Below are positions 1 through 8,459 of a stretch of DNA of 64,000 nucleotides, piece after piece. The notes below the pieces were generated by a model, which saw only the letters and a program-made list of their open reading frames with translations, was not told the origin of the DNA and ran no database searches. A program made the position numbers and the translations under genes. The stretch is from positions 22,247-86,246 of the forward strand of contig JADKJR010000039.1 of the NCBI GenBank assembly GCA_016720925.1, read 5' to 3'. Origin of the DNA: Betaproteobacteria bacterium. Lineage in GTDB: Bacteria; Pseudomonadota; Gammaproteobacteria; Burkholderiales; Usitatibacteraceae. Positions within the stretch are counted from its first letter, which is position 1. Each line of letters starts with the position of its first letter.

Positions 1-1322
1 CCGTATACTTGCCGGGATCCCCTGCAATTTCATCAATGCAAATCACCCAGTCCTTGCGCGCGAGGAATAATGCAAGCGAACCGGTCATGGGTTCCATTTG
101 CGTGACGTGTGGCATGTTGAGGCTGGCGACCTCTGAAAGCGCGCCCCGCTGTTCGAGCCAAATCGACCCACCGGTGCTTTCAACAAGATCCCCCAACGCC
201 CGAACGACCTGTTGATAGAGATTCTCTCCCTCTTCGTTGGTGCCCAACAGACGGGTAAATCGTAGCCATTCCTGTCGGTATTCGTATCGATATGAAAACA
301 GATTCTTGTTGATCAAAACCTTTATGCGTGCCCTCAGGCTTCCTGACAGCATCAGCGTAGCGAGACCGAGCAGCGACGCAAACACCAATGCCACACGGAG
401 TGTGCCGCCCCAGTCGCCGCAAAAAAGTGAACCCAGTATGCGGCGCTTGCGACGACGAGCAGGTAGACACCTGCCATCAGTAAGGCGGTCGATTGGTAAA
501 CGACGTCGCGCGAGACGTAAACGTCCACCGTCCACGAAGTATTGCGTGCCGTCGCGATGCCGATAAAGACAATCACGATCACGCTTACGATGCTACGGGC
601 AGACCACATCGCCGGATCGATTTGGTGGAATAGCACTGCCCCAGAATAAATAAGGAGATCAAACGCGAACATGCCAGCCATGCCGATAATTAGCGGTTTA
701 AGTGCCCAACGACGGTTGCCGGGGCTGCGCCGATACAGTTGTTCGGTAAGTACAAGTCCAAATACCGAGACGCAGATCCAGACATAGGATGCACCAGACA
801 ATTGGCCGCCTGCCTGTTGTTCCATCCACGGAGGTGACGCGGGCACCAAGATGCTTGAAAGCAACAAAACCGCAGGAGCTGCAAAATACCTCAGAAGTCG
901 TATCGGTTTGGATTCAGATCCAGGGAGCCGTTGATTTACCTTTTCGGCAGGCTTTGTAGGGACATTGCTCGGCTGCTTAGGCTCATGGTGCGCTTGCCGG
1001 CCCTCATTCATATCAGGCTTGATCAGATCGCCGTCGGAGTTGGGTTGCCGACCGTGAAGTAGCAACGTCAGAATGCGAGCCACGCGCTGATGCGGAATGT
1101 ATCCAGAATGCTTGCGAGCCACCAAGTATCCAATGCCGGGAAGACGAGGGCAGTCCAAAGTGTACCCGCCCAAGCCGCACTCGCGATAGCCGCGAAAAGG
1201 AGCACAGTTGCCCTCGAACCACCCTGCCAGCTCAGCAGCATCTTAATGGCGAAGGCGACAAATACCATTGCCGCAAGTCCGTAGCTCCATATTGCGGGTG
1301 TGTAGGGAAACGTACTGGTCAA
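1..1322 (-). pseudogene. prsK: PEP-CTERM system sensor histidine kinase PrsK, 5' part, frameshifted and cut by the window edge
   Basis: This is the membrane-sensing half of PrsK, the kinase that works with the response regulator PrsR to control PEP-CTERM genes. Three frames join. Frame one (1322 to about 1072, TTG start) has membrane segments around AMVFVAFAIKMLL. Frame two (about 1072 to 426) has further hydrophobic segments such as IIGMAGMFAFDLLIYSG. Frame three (about 426 to 1) reads GDWGGTLRVALVFASLLG, then NKNLFSYRYEYRQEWLRF, then the start of a GAF-like region. The first shift is explained by one lost base near 1072, the second by a T run of six instead of seven (421-426). The kinase domain lies beyond the left edge. 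It follows the exosortase gene on the same strand, the usual context for prsK. Family assignment rests on overall pattern and context. Confidence 0.72.
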
Positions 1323-1394
1323 GACGTCAATTCCAATGTTGAGTTTGGCGTAATACTAATGCGGGGTTTGGCACGTCATTGTCGATACGAATAT

Positions 1395-2944
1395 TCAATA
1401 GCTGGAATTCAAGCGTATGGCCTGTCGCCGTCTAGTCTCCACAAGTGCTTGCTCCAGGGACGAGCCCATTCCCTGCATGAACTCGTTAAGCGTACTATTG
1501 GCGACTTCCGATGATGGGTCCATATTCGTGTATATCGCGATCCAGGCTGAAATGTCGTCGTTTCCATACAGGCGTGCGCGGAGTTGACAAAGTTTCGCCT
1601 GTATGTCGCTAGCGGTACTCTCGCCGTGAACCCAATACCACTGCCATGCCATGATTCGGGCGCCCGCGCCAAGAATTACGCCGGTTTTAACCTGCAGCGG
1701 CGTTTCCAGATAGGCCGTACGCGTGACCCCACGGCTCACCAGGTTCCAGCGACCGGTTTCCGAAGTAACGAATTGATTGACTGACGTAACCAGCTTGGAT
1801 GTCCATGATTGATTGGCAAAGATACCAAAAAGACATCAACGCGGCGACCGCTTTTTCAAACGATTGAACGCTTTCGCGGGTTGGATTGATGAGTGTCGGC
1901 GTCCAATTGACGGTCGAGTTGTCCACCTTGGCCCATCCCGCAGCGGGTGAAATTGCGGCAATTTCGACTGGTCCCTGACGGTTGTGCACGCGCGATTGAA
2001 TGAGTGATAGCCGGCCACACCACAAGTGTCGCCAAGGCGATTGCGGACATTACGAGCAAGTGAGATCGCGAAGAAGATGGATTCAGTGACAAGTCACTTT
2101 TTCGGGACGTTTGTGGCGCTTCCTGAGCCTTCACGGTCGCGAAAATACCATCCGAGCAGGCAGTACATGAACAACAGGGCTGCAAACAGTATCCAGCCGA
2201 AAGTGCCGTGATCGTTTCTCAGGAATCGGTTGTCACTAATGTGGGCGATGCATATCGTCAAATAGGCGCGCATCCAGTTGCCGCAAATGCCAATCAAGAT
2301 GGCGCCCGCGATGAAGGCGAGACGTTTCCTGGTTGACGTGTACATTGTCCACGCATAGAGCACGGACAGCATCATGCATGCACTGAGGTACTCAATACCG
2401 CTACATGCCTCAGCGATGGACCATTTTCCGGAAGAGAGCTCAAAATACGGTCCCTCACGATGAACCGGAATTCCGGTGGACGATAGTCCGCAATGTGCAA
2501 ATTTTGCGGTCAGATCCACTTGCAGGTTGACGAACGGGCCGTGCACAGGCACTGCAAACAAAGAGATAAAAAAGTGGGAAACTGAGCGCCCACAGCCAGC
2601 GGTACCCGGCGACGGTAAGGACCATTAGCGGGACCATGGCAATTGCCGAAACTCCGTAAGCAATCGGATGAAGGTGAGTTCGCCCGTCAGCCAGATCAAT
2701 CCCGCCCCGGCGAGCGCAATCAGTCCAGGCCAGAAAGGACGAATCGGTAAAGCCGACGATTTCAAATCGCAAACTCCCACACCGCAACAAGGAATATCGG
2801 TATAACGAAAATTCGGTGAGTGTATTCCTCGCCTGGAACACCAATTGCAAGCAAGTGATAGAACGTAGGCCAGAACATCAGCGCGACCCCAACCAGACTC
2901 AGGATGACCAAAGTTGGGCCGACGGCAATAGGGCGTTGCGTCAC
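1395..2944 (-). pseudogene. xrtA: Exosortase A fused to an EpsI domain, multiple frameshifts
   Basis: Exosortase A is the membrane transpeptidase that recognises PEP-CTERM tails of exported proteins. The N-terminal part (GTG start at 2944) gives LMFWPTFYHLLAIG. Other frames give PFWPGLIALAGAGLIWLTG and a further membrane segment. The catalytic core at 2094-2561 is in one frame, with the active-site cysteine in AEACSGIEYLSACM, the conserved arginine in NWMRAYLTICIAHISDNRF and the following DH. The C-terminal part is an EpsI domain (AGWAKVDNSTVNWTPTLINP, then ARIMAWQWYWVHGES). I count at least five frame changes, near 2770, 2660, 2560, 2000, 1850 and 1740. As written it cannot make one protein. 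It is either a decayed gene or error-rich sequence; catalytic motifs survive in all fragments. Confidence 0.78.
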
Positions 2945-3219
2945 GCCCTTCTCGCGAGGTGGTGTTTATGATTGCCTGAATTGCTCTTGATGTCGCGTGT
3001 AGGCAGGGACATGAATTCTGGTGTTAAGCGGAAAGCCTGCGGGGAACGGGTCTCGCTTCGAGCGGGACATACATATCAGGCGACATCTTACATGACAGCA
3101 AAAGATCACCAGCACTTGATTTCGAGGTTCGCGGCGCAGTTCATAACAATGTCATCAATCTGATCGGCTCCGCTCAATCAACGCGAAGATTCTCAATGTT
3201 CACCGAATAGATACAAACA
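2945..3219. other. Intergenic region between xrtA and the PEP-CTERM gene
   Basis: No convincing coding sequence is seen on either strand. It must hold the promoter and leader of the minus-strand xrtA gene, but no clear -35/-10 pair was recognised. The PEP-CTERM gene ends just to its right and is followed by a strong terminator. Confidence 0.4.
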
Positions 3220-3243
3220 AAAACCCCGCAATTGCGGGGTTTT
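3220..3243. terminator. Bidirectional rho-independent terminator
   Basis: A perfect 24-base palindrome has four A, CCCCGC, AATT, GCGGGG and four T. It is a GC-rich stem flanked by A and T runs and so works on both strands. On the minus strand it lies about 50 bases after the repaired stop of the PEP-CTERM gene. Confidence 0.85.
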
Positions 3244-3293
3244 AAGAGTACGCGACAATTCAATATTCGTCGACTTTTGCGTCTTTCTTGCGT

Positions 3294-3935
3294 CAGATCT
3301 TGCGGATTGCGCCGAATGAATCCGAGTCCAATCAAACCAAGTCCCAAAAGTCCCAATGTTGCGGGTCTAGGCACCGTTACGATATCGAAAACTGGGGAAC
3401 CGCGTCCCTGATTAGGAATTGTCGCAATTTGTGTGAGAGTGAATCCGCCGTAATGTCTGGAAGGCCGGTGGAGTTTGTTCCGGAAAAAGCCCCCAAAATT
3501 AAAAGCGATCCCCCATTGAGTAAAGTATTGAACGAAACATTGCCGGAGGTTGGGCCACCCAGCTGAGTTGTTGCGCCAAGTCCCGACCCAGTAGGGGAGG
3601 TAAATGTATCAGTCAAAGTAACTGTCACTGTGCCACTTCGGCTACGAAGTCACCAGCCCCAGACAAATCCAAGCTCGCCAGCGCCAGGACTGTTCGACGA
3701 CTCCAAACACCCCGCCCCAAGTTACGTTGCCAGACCAGGTACCCAATGATCCCATCCAAATGATCCGGCAGCTGCCCCCTTTCAAATCGCCTGCGCCGCC
3801 GTCCCAAATCGTCGCAGTATGTCCGGCACCGTCATTCAATGTAAGCATCATTGTCGCTTGGCTTGGCCCGGCGAAAAGTGCCATTAAGCTGGTTGCCAAG
3901 ATCGTGTAAGCCAATTTTTTCAGTTTCATTTTCAT
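3294..3935 (-). pseudogene. Secreted PEP-CTERM sorting-domain protein, frameshifted
   Basis: A signal peptide (MKMKLKKLAYTILATSLMAL, cleavage near SQA) is followed by a beta-rich region (LTLNDGAGHTATIWDGGAGD, IGSLGTWSGNVTWG, GTVTVTLTDTFTSPTG, SGNVSFNTLLNGG) and a C-terminal sorting signal. The sorting tail reads VPRPATLGLLGLGLIGLGF then IRR and a short basic end. This is a PEP-CTERM tail in which the PEP glutamate is replaced by arginine. Between these blocks the frame changes at least four times (near 3770, 3640, 3455 and 3300). The repaired stop is a TGA at 3294-3296, after IRRNRKI. A clear ribosome site (TAAGGAG) precedes the ATG at 3935. It would be the local substrate of exosortase A; its function is unknown. 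Confidence 0.72.
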
Positions 3936-3997
3936 GCTCCTTACATGGCGCTGAATGTTGTTTTTGAGATTATTCCACTTCTACTCGGTCTCTTATA

Positions 3998-4014
3998 AGC
4001 AAGCATTGGGCCGC
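3998..4014 (-). promoter_or_regulatory. Sigma-54 promoter for the PEP-CTERM gene
   Basis: On the minus strand the sequence GCGGCCCAATGCTTGCT has the invariant GG (4012-4011) and GC (4000-3999) at the correct spacing, with the full TTGC of the -12 element. It lies 63 bases upstream of the start codon at 3935. PEP-CTERM genes under PrsK/PrsR control are known to use RpoN, which agrees with prsK being nearby. Confidence 0.6.
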
Positions 4015-4085
4015 GTACTAAAAAATTAGTAAATACAATTAGTTAACGAATTCATGAGGCATTGCAGGTATGGAAGAGTAGCGAT

Positions 4086-4221
4086 CTGTAAAATTTCCCG
4101 AAAAACTTCATGTGAGATATGTCGCAAATTTCGTAAGGGTAATGAAAGGTATTCGTATAGTTTTATAAAAAACAAGGGGTTAAATTTTCTAGCTCCGCAT
4201 TTGGACTGTAAAATTTCCTGA
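4086..4221. promoter_or_regulatory. Pair of candidate enhancer sites upstream of the sigma-54 promoter
   Basis: The same 13 bases, CTGTAAAATTTCC, occur at 4086-4098 and at 4206-4218, exactly 120 bases apart, and both copies then continue with YGAMAAA. They sit about 75 and 195 bases upstream of the sigma-54 element. That is the usual range for an enhancer-binding activator such as PrsR. The rest of 3936-4239 is AT-rich and holds no recognisable gene. Confidence 0.42.
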
Positions 4222-4239
4222 CAAATGATTGAGACCGGT

Positions 4240-4760
4240 TTATTTTCTCGCTTCAAGCAAATCCCGTAGGCAGAATTCCGCGATTTTGCCAATTTCATTG
4301 AGGCATCTTGCAAATTCCTCTTGTGCAGAGCGCTCTGTCCGCTCGGCGAGGGCAGAGAAAACGTCGATTCGGGACCGATTCCGTACCGACATGACGAAGG
4401 GGAAGCCAAACTTGGCAAGATACGCGGCGTTCAGGATGCGCAATTGTTCCAGCTCACCGCTGTCGCAGTGATCCAGACCTGCGCGCGATTGTTCAAATGC
4501 GGAGCTTGCGGTGAGTGCCTTGTTGCGCGCTTAGCCCCGCCAAGTTGCGGATGTGCGGATCAGGGCAATTTGGCTCTCTCCGGCAGATAGCATCGCCTGA
4601 ACCACGGCGCCATGCAAGGATTCAATCGACGTGAATGGTCTTGATTTCCATGCCACCGCGGCGACCCACGGGGAATGCTCAAAAAGTTGCCAAGCGCTTC
4701 AATGAACTGTGACTCATCCAAACTTGAAAGCGATTCAATTGTAGGCTGAGCGGTCGTCAT
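4240..4760 (-). pseudogene. uraD: OHCU decarboxylase, frameshifted
   Basis: UraD converts OHCU, the last unstable intermediate of urate breakdown, to S-allantoin. The start (ATG at 4760) overlaps the puuE stop. Joined frames give SSLDESQFIEALGNF, then EHSPWVAAVAWKSRPF, then SLHGAVVQAMLSAGES, then AHPQLGG, then ALTASSAFEQSRAGLD, and finally LNAAYLAKFGFPFVMSVRNR to the stop. All are in the order of the family and the HPQL histidine region is present. Three single-base indels, near 4685, 4557 and 4530, interrupt the frame. The length, about 173 codons, is normal for the family. Confidence 0.8.
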
Positions 4761-5722
4761 TTCACCGGCCTAACGTGTGGTACAAACGGATGTCGGCGAA
4801 TCCAGTGCCGGGCGATATCTGCGCGCTTGCATATCCAGACCCGTTCATGCCTTTCAATATGGTCCAGAAATTGTTGCAGCGCACGAAAACGCGCGGGGCG
4901 ACCCAGCAATCGGCAATGCATACCGATGGAAAGCATTTTGGGTGTCTCTTCTCCCTCGGCATACAGTACATCGAAGGCATCACGCAGATAGCGAAAGAAA
5001 TCGTCACCGGTATTGAAGCCTTGTGCGGTCGCAAAACGCATGTCGTTCGTATCGAGTGCATACGGGACGACCAGATGCGGAACCCTTCCCGCATGCCTTG
5101 TTTCCACCTCGGTCCAGCAAGGTAGATCATCGCCGTAATAGTCTGAATCGTAGAGAAATCCACCATGTTCCACCACCAGGCGGCGTGTATTGGGGCTATC
5201 GCGCCCGGTGTACCAGCCGGCTGGTGCGCAGCCAGTCATGCGCTTGAGGGTATCGACTGCGATTTTCATGTGAGCACGCTCGGTCGCCTTGTCCACATTT
5301 TGATAGTGAATCCAGCGCCAACCATGGCAGGCGATTTCGTGGCCGAGTTCAACCAGTGCGGCGGTCAATTCAGGATGGCGCTCCAGTGCCATCGAGACTC
5401 CAAAAACCGTGAGAGGAAGTTGCCGGCGCTCGAATTCTCGCAGGATACGCCATACCCCGGCGCGCGAGCCATATTCATAGATCGATTCCATGCTCATGTG
5501 ACGCGCTGCATACGCAGGGGCGCCGACGATCTCGGACAGAAACTGTTCGGAGGCTTGGTCGCCGTGCAACACCGAATTCTCCCCGCCCTCTTCATAATTC
5601 AGCACGAACTGCACCGCGATACGCGCATGATTCGGCCAATCGGCTTGAGGTGGTTGATTACCGTAACCGATCAAATCTCGCGGGTAGGGCTGATGTAAGT
5701 GCGGCATAGTCCAGTCAATCAA
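4757..5722 (-). CDS. puuE: Allantoinase, PuuE type (polysaccharide-deacetylase fold)
   Basis: This is an intact protein of 321 residues. It would hydrolyse allantoin to allantoate. It belongs to the metal-independent PuuE family related to chitin deacetylases rather than to classical amidohydrolase allantoinases. Typical features are YPRDLIGYGNQPPQADWP and NYEEGGENSVLHGD near the N-terminus, HEIACHGWRWIHYQ in the middle and WYTGRDSPNTRRLV after it. An alternative start is the ATG at 5707 (MPHLHQPYPRD). It overlaps the end of gntR by a few bases and the start of uraD by four, so the three genes form one minus-strand operon. Confidence 0.9.
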   Translation of the reverse strand: MIDWTMPHLHQPYPRDLIGYGNQPPQADWPNHARIAVQFVLNYEEGGENSVLHGDQASEQFLSEIVGAPAYAARHMSMESIYEYGSRAGVWRILREFERRQLPLTVFGVSMALERHPELTAALVELGHEIACHGWRWIHYQNVDKATERAHMKIAVDTLKRMTGCAPAGWYTGRDSPNTRRLVVEHGGFLYDSDYYGDDLPCWTEVETRHAGRVPHLVVPYALDTNDMRFATAQGFNTGDDFFRYLRDAFDVLYAEGEETPKMLSIGMHCRLLGRPARFRALQQFLDHIERHERVWICKRADIARHWIRRHPFVPHVRPVK

Positions 5723-6488
5723 ATTGGTCTTTACTGGGCGGAAGACGCGGAGGTGATCGCGTCAATCCAAAAATGGCTGAAAGCTCGTTCGCAGGGCCAT
5801 CATCCCGCAGGTCGAGTTTTCCTTCAAGGTTGCAAAGATGGAGTTTCATTGCAAAGACGGCACGATCGGTATCATGCGCGGCCATCGCCTCGACCAGTTC
5901 GGCATGGTCACGATTGGCGCATTCGTTCGTTTTCGAAGGATCCCCGTACGCCAGCACCACCAACGGTGTGCGCGAAATCAGCTGATCCAGCACGCCGACC
6001 AACACCGAGTTGCCGGCCATCGTGGCCAGCACGCGATGAAAATCGACAGAAAGCTTCAACGCCGTGCGCATTTCACCGCGCCGGTACGCCCGGTCTTCCT
6101 GCTTGATCAGTGAATTCAATTGCCTTACCTGCGCCTTGGTGATGCGCCGTGCGAGCGTATCAACGATCGAGCTTTCGATCGTGCGCCGGACCGAAAACAG
6201 GTCACGGCTCTCGTCTATCGATGGGCTCGCGACAATCGCACCGCGATTTGGACGAAGTTCAATTATTTTCATCGCCGCCAGCTGAGTAAACGCCTTGCGA
6301 ATTGTGCCGCGCGTGACGCCGAATAGTTCTGACAGCGGCACTTCCTTTAGCTTGGTGCCCGGCGGCAGACGATGATCGAGCACGGCTTCATAAATGCGCG
6401 CATAGACGTCGGCAGACGCCGCACTTTGTGCGGGGCGCGTACGTTGGATCGGCTTCGTGGTCGGTGATTTCAATTGAGGACTTTCCAT
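5715..6488 (-). CDS. GntR-family (FadR/FCD type) transcriptional regulator of purine catabolism
   Basis: An N-terminal winged helix (PPGTKLKEVPLSELFGVTRG, TIRKAFTQLAAMKIIELRP) is followed by a helical FCD ligand-binding domain (ARRITKAQVRQLNSLIKQED, LKLSVDFHRVLATMAGN, NRDHAELVEAMAAHDTDRAV). I take the ATG at 6488 (MESPQLKSP) as start, because upstream codons add a poor extension. It is the first gene of the uraD operon and faces the uraH-xdh operon across 135 bases. It is therefore the obvious local regulator of both, probably responding to a purine breakdown product (inference). Confidence 0.85.
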   Translation of the reverse strand: MESPQLKSPTTKPIQRTRPAQSAASADVYARIYEAVLDHRLPPGTKLKEVPLSELFGVTRGTIRKAFTQLAAMKIIELRPNRGAIVASPSIDESRDLFSVRRTIESSIVDTLARRITKAQVRQLNSLIKQEDRAYRRGEMRTALKLSVDFHRVLATMAGNSVLVGVLDQLISRTPLVVLAYGDPSKTNECANRDHAELVEAMAAHDTDRAVFAMKLHLCNLEGKLDLRDDGPANELSAIFGLTRSPPRLPPSKDQFD

Positions 6489-6539
6489 GCGGCGCCGACA
6501 ATCGGCAACGGGTGGCAAACGCGACTACTTTGGGCCATA

Positions 6540-6594
6540 TTGTGCACAAAATCAATGTGTTTATGTTGACAAAAAATTGGTCCAAGATGATGAT
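6540..6594 (+). promoter_or_regulatory. Divergent control region: candidate GntR operator and uraH promoter
   Basis: The 10-base palindrome TTGTGCACAA (6540-6549) has the TTGT-N2-ACAA form common for FCD-type GntR regulators. A TTGACA -35 (6566-6571) and a weaker GATGAT -10 (6589-6594), spaced by 17, could drive the uraH operon. A second small dyad, TTGGTCCAA (6577-6585), lies in the spacer. The minus-strand promoter for gntR must lie in the same 135 bases. Confidence 0.45.
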
Positions 6595-6623
6595 TGCGCA
6601 TTGGAAACCAGCGGGGAACCCTT

Positions 6624-6977
6624 ATGGGACGACTCACCACTCATGTGCTCGACACCGCGCAAGGCTGTCCCGGTGCGGGCATGCAGCTGGCACTCTTCAG
6701 GCTGGACGGCGGAAGGCGCGCGCTGGTTCGCGCGACCAAAACCAATGTGGATGGCCGTTGCGATACGCCGTTGCTGCAAGACGCCGGCTTTCTGGCGGGC
6801 GAATATGAACTGGTGTTTCACGCGGGTGAATATTTCAAGGCACGCTCGATCGCGCTTCCCGACCCACCGTTCCTTAATGAAGTCGTATTGCGTTTTGGCA
6901 TCGCCGATCCGGCGCAGCATTACCACGTACCGCTACTCATTTCCCCGTGGAGTTATTCCACCTATCGGGGCAGTTGA
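6624..6977 (+). CDS. uraH: 5-hydroxyisourate hydrolase (transthyretin-like)
   Basis: This protein of 117 residues opens 5-hydroxyisourate to OHCU. The family marks are all present: GRLTTHVLDTAQGCPGAGM at the N-terminus, a central arginine/histidine region, HYHVPLLISPWSYSTYRGS at the extreme C-terminus ending in the signature YRGS. The ATG at 6624 is chosen because it gives the usual family start and is preceded by a GGGGAA ribosome site. It opens the plus-strand operon; xdhA starts two bases after its stop. Confidence 0.93.
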   Translation: MGRLTTHVLDTAQGCPGAGMQLALFRLDGGRRALVRATKTNVDGRCDTPLLQDAGFLAGEYELVFHAGEYFKARSIALPDPPFLNEVVLRFGIADPAQHYHVPLLISPWSYSTYRGS

Positions 6978-6979
6978 AG

Positions 6980-8459
6980 ATGCTGCCTTCCACGGGCGGG
7001 CATCCGATTCGCTTCCTGCTGAACCATCAGCTTTTCGAAGTAGACGACGTTGGGCCGACCACCACTATTCTGAATTTCCTGCGGCAACGGCAGGGTTACA
7101 TGGGTACCAAGGAAGGATGCGCCGAGGGCGATTGCGGTGCCTGCACCGTAGTGGTCGGTGAACTCAGGCAGAATCAGCTTGAATTGAAAACGGTGAACGC
7201 CTGTATCCAGTTTTTGCCGACGCTGGACGGCAAGGCGCTGTTTACGGTGGAAGCGCTGCGTGGGAAGCATGGCCAGTTGCATCCGGTGCAGCACGCAATG
7301 GTTGAGTGTCACGCGTCGCAATGCGGCTTTTGCACGCCAGGATTCGTGATGTCGCTTTGGGGACTCTACGTCGATCACCACAAGAATAAGGGGGCCAGCC
7401 AACCTGACGAGGCGCTCGTACGTCAGTCCATCACCGGAAATCTATGCCGATGCACCGGATACCGACCGATTGTCGATGCCGGCAAACTCATGTTCACGTT
7501 GCCGCAGGTCGAGTTTGATCATGAAACGGTTGCGAAGTCACTTGAAAGCCTGGTGCGCCGGACATCATTTAGCTACGAGTATCAGAAGCAACGATTCTTC
7601 GCGCCGAAGACACTTGCCGAGTTGATTGCACAGGGCCGCATTGCCGTCGTCGACCCTTTTGGCCGGTGGCACCGATGTCGGACTTTGGGTAAACAAGCAG
7701 TTCCGCGAATTGGGTGACATTCTCTACATCGGCGAGGTTGCTGAGTTGCATTTGATCGCCGAGGATGCAACCCATGTCACCATCGGCGCGGTCGTTTCGC
7801 TCAACCTTGCCTGCGACGCACTGAAAAACTATTTTCCCGAAATGAATGAAATGTGGGAACGATTCGCTTCCATGCCGATTCGCAATGCCGGCACACTCGG
7901 CGGCAATATCGCCAATGGCTCTCCAATTGGCGATGCGATGCCTGCGCTCATCGCGCTGCGTGCAGAAGTGACGTTGTCCAATGTCCAGAGAAGCCGTCGA
8001 CTGCTATTGGAAGACTTGTATGTGGGCTACCAGAAGAAAGCGCTGCAACCCGATGAGGTGCTCGTCTCCGTCAGCATTCCCAAGCCGACCCCCGCGCTGC
8101 GTTTTCGCGTCTACAAATTGTCCAAGCGCTTCGACTCTGATATTTCCGCCGTTTGCGCCGCATTCGCAATCGAACTGGATGGGCAAACCGTTGCCCGCTG
8201 TCGTATTGCATTTGGCGGTATGGCAGCCACGCCAAAGCGCGCGATTCATGCCGAAGAAAAGCTGATCGGACGCTTGTGGGATGAAGCCGCCGCGCGTTCC
8301 GCAATGGATGCACTCTCGCAGGATTACGCGCCACTGACCGATATGCGGGCAAGTGCCAACTACCGTCTGTCGGCTTCGCGCAATCTGCTATACCGATTTT
8401 TCCTGGAAACACGTCCTGTCAATCCGATGACGGCAAACGAACTGAGTGTGTTTGCGTGA
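6980..8459 (+). CDS. xdhA: Xanthine dehydrogenase small subunit (2Fe-2S and FAD), one frameshift
   Basis: XdhA carries electrons from the molybdenum centre through two 2Fe-2S clusters to FAD. The N-terminal part (6980 to about 7660) holds the plant-type cluster motif EGCAEGDCGACTV and the second cluster in SQCGFCTPG and NLCRCTGYRP. The C-terminal part, in another frame (about 7650-8459), holds the FAD domain with LLAGGTDVGLWV and RNAGTLGGNIANGSPIGD, then the CO dehydrogenase flavoprotein C-terminal domain. Joining the frames near 7650 gives about 493 residues, the normal length for this type. A single indel explains the break. The stop overlaps the xdhB start. Confidence 0.88.

Noticed and set aside
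35..566. Plus-strand open frames at the left edge
   Set aside because: They are antisense to prsK frames that show family sequence.
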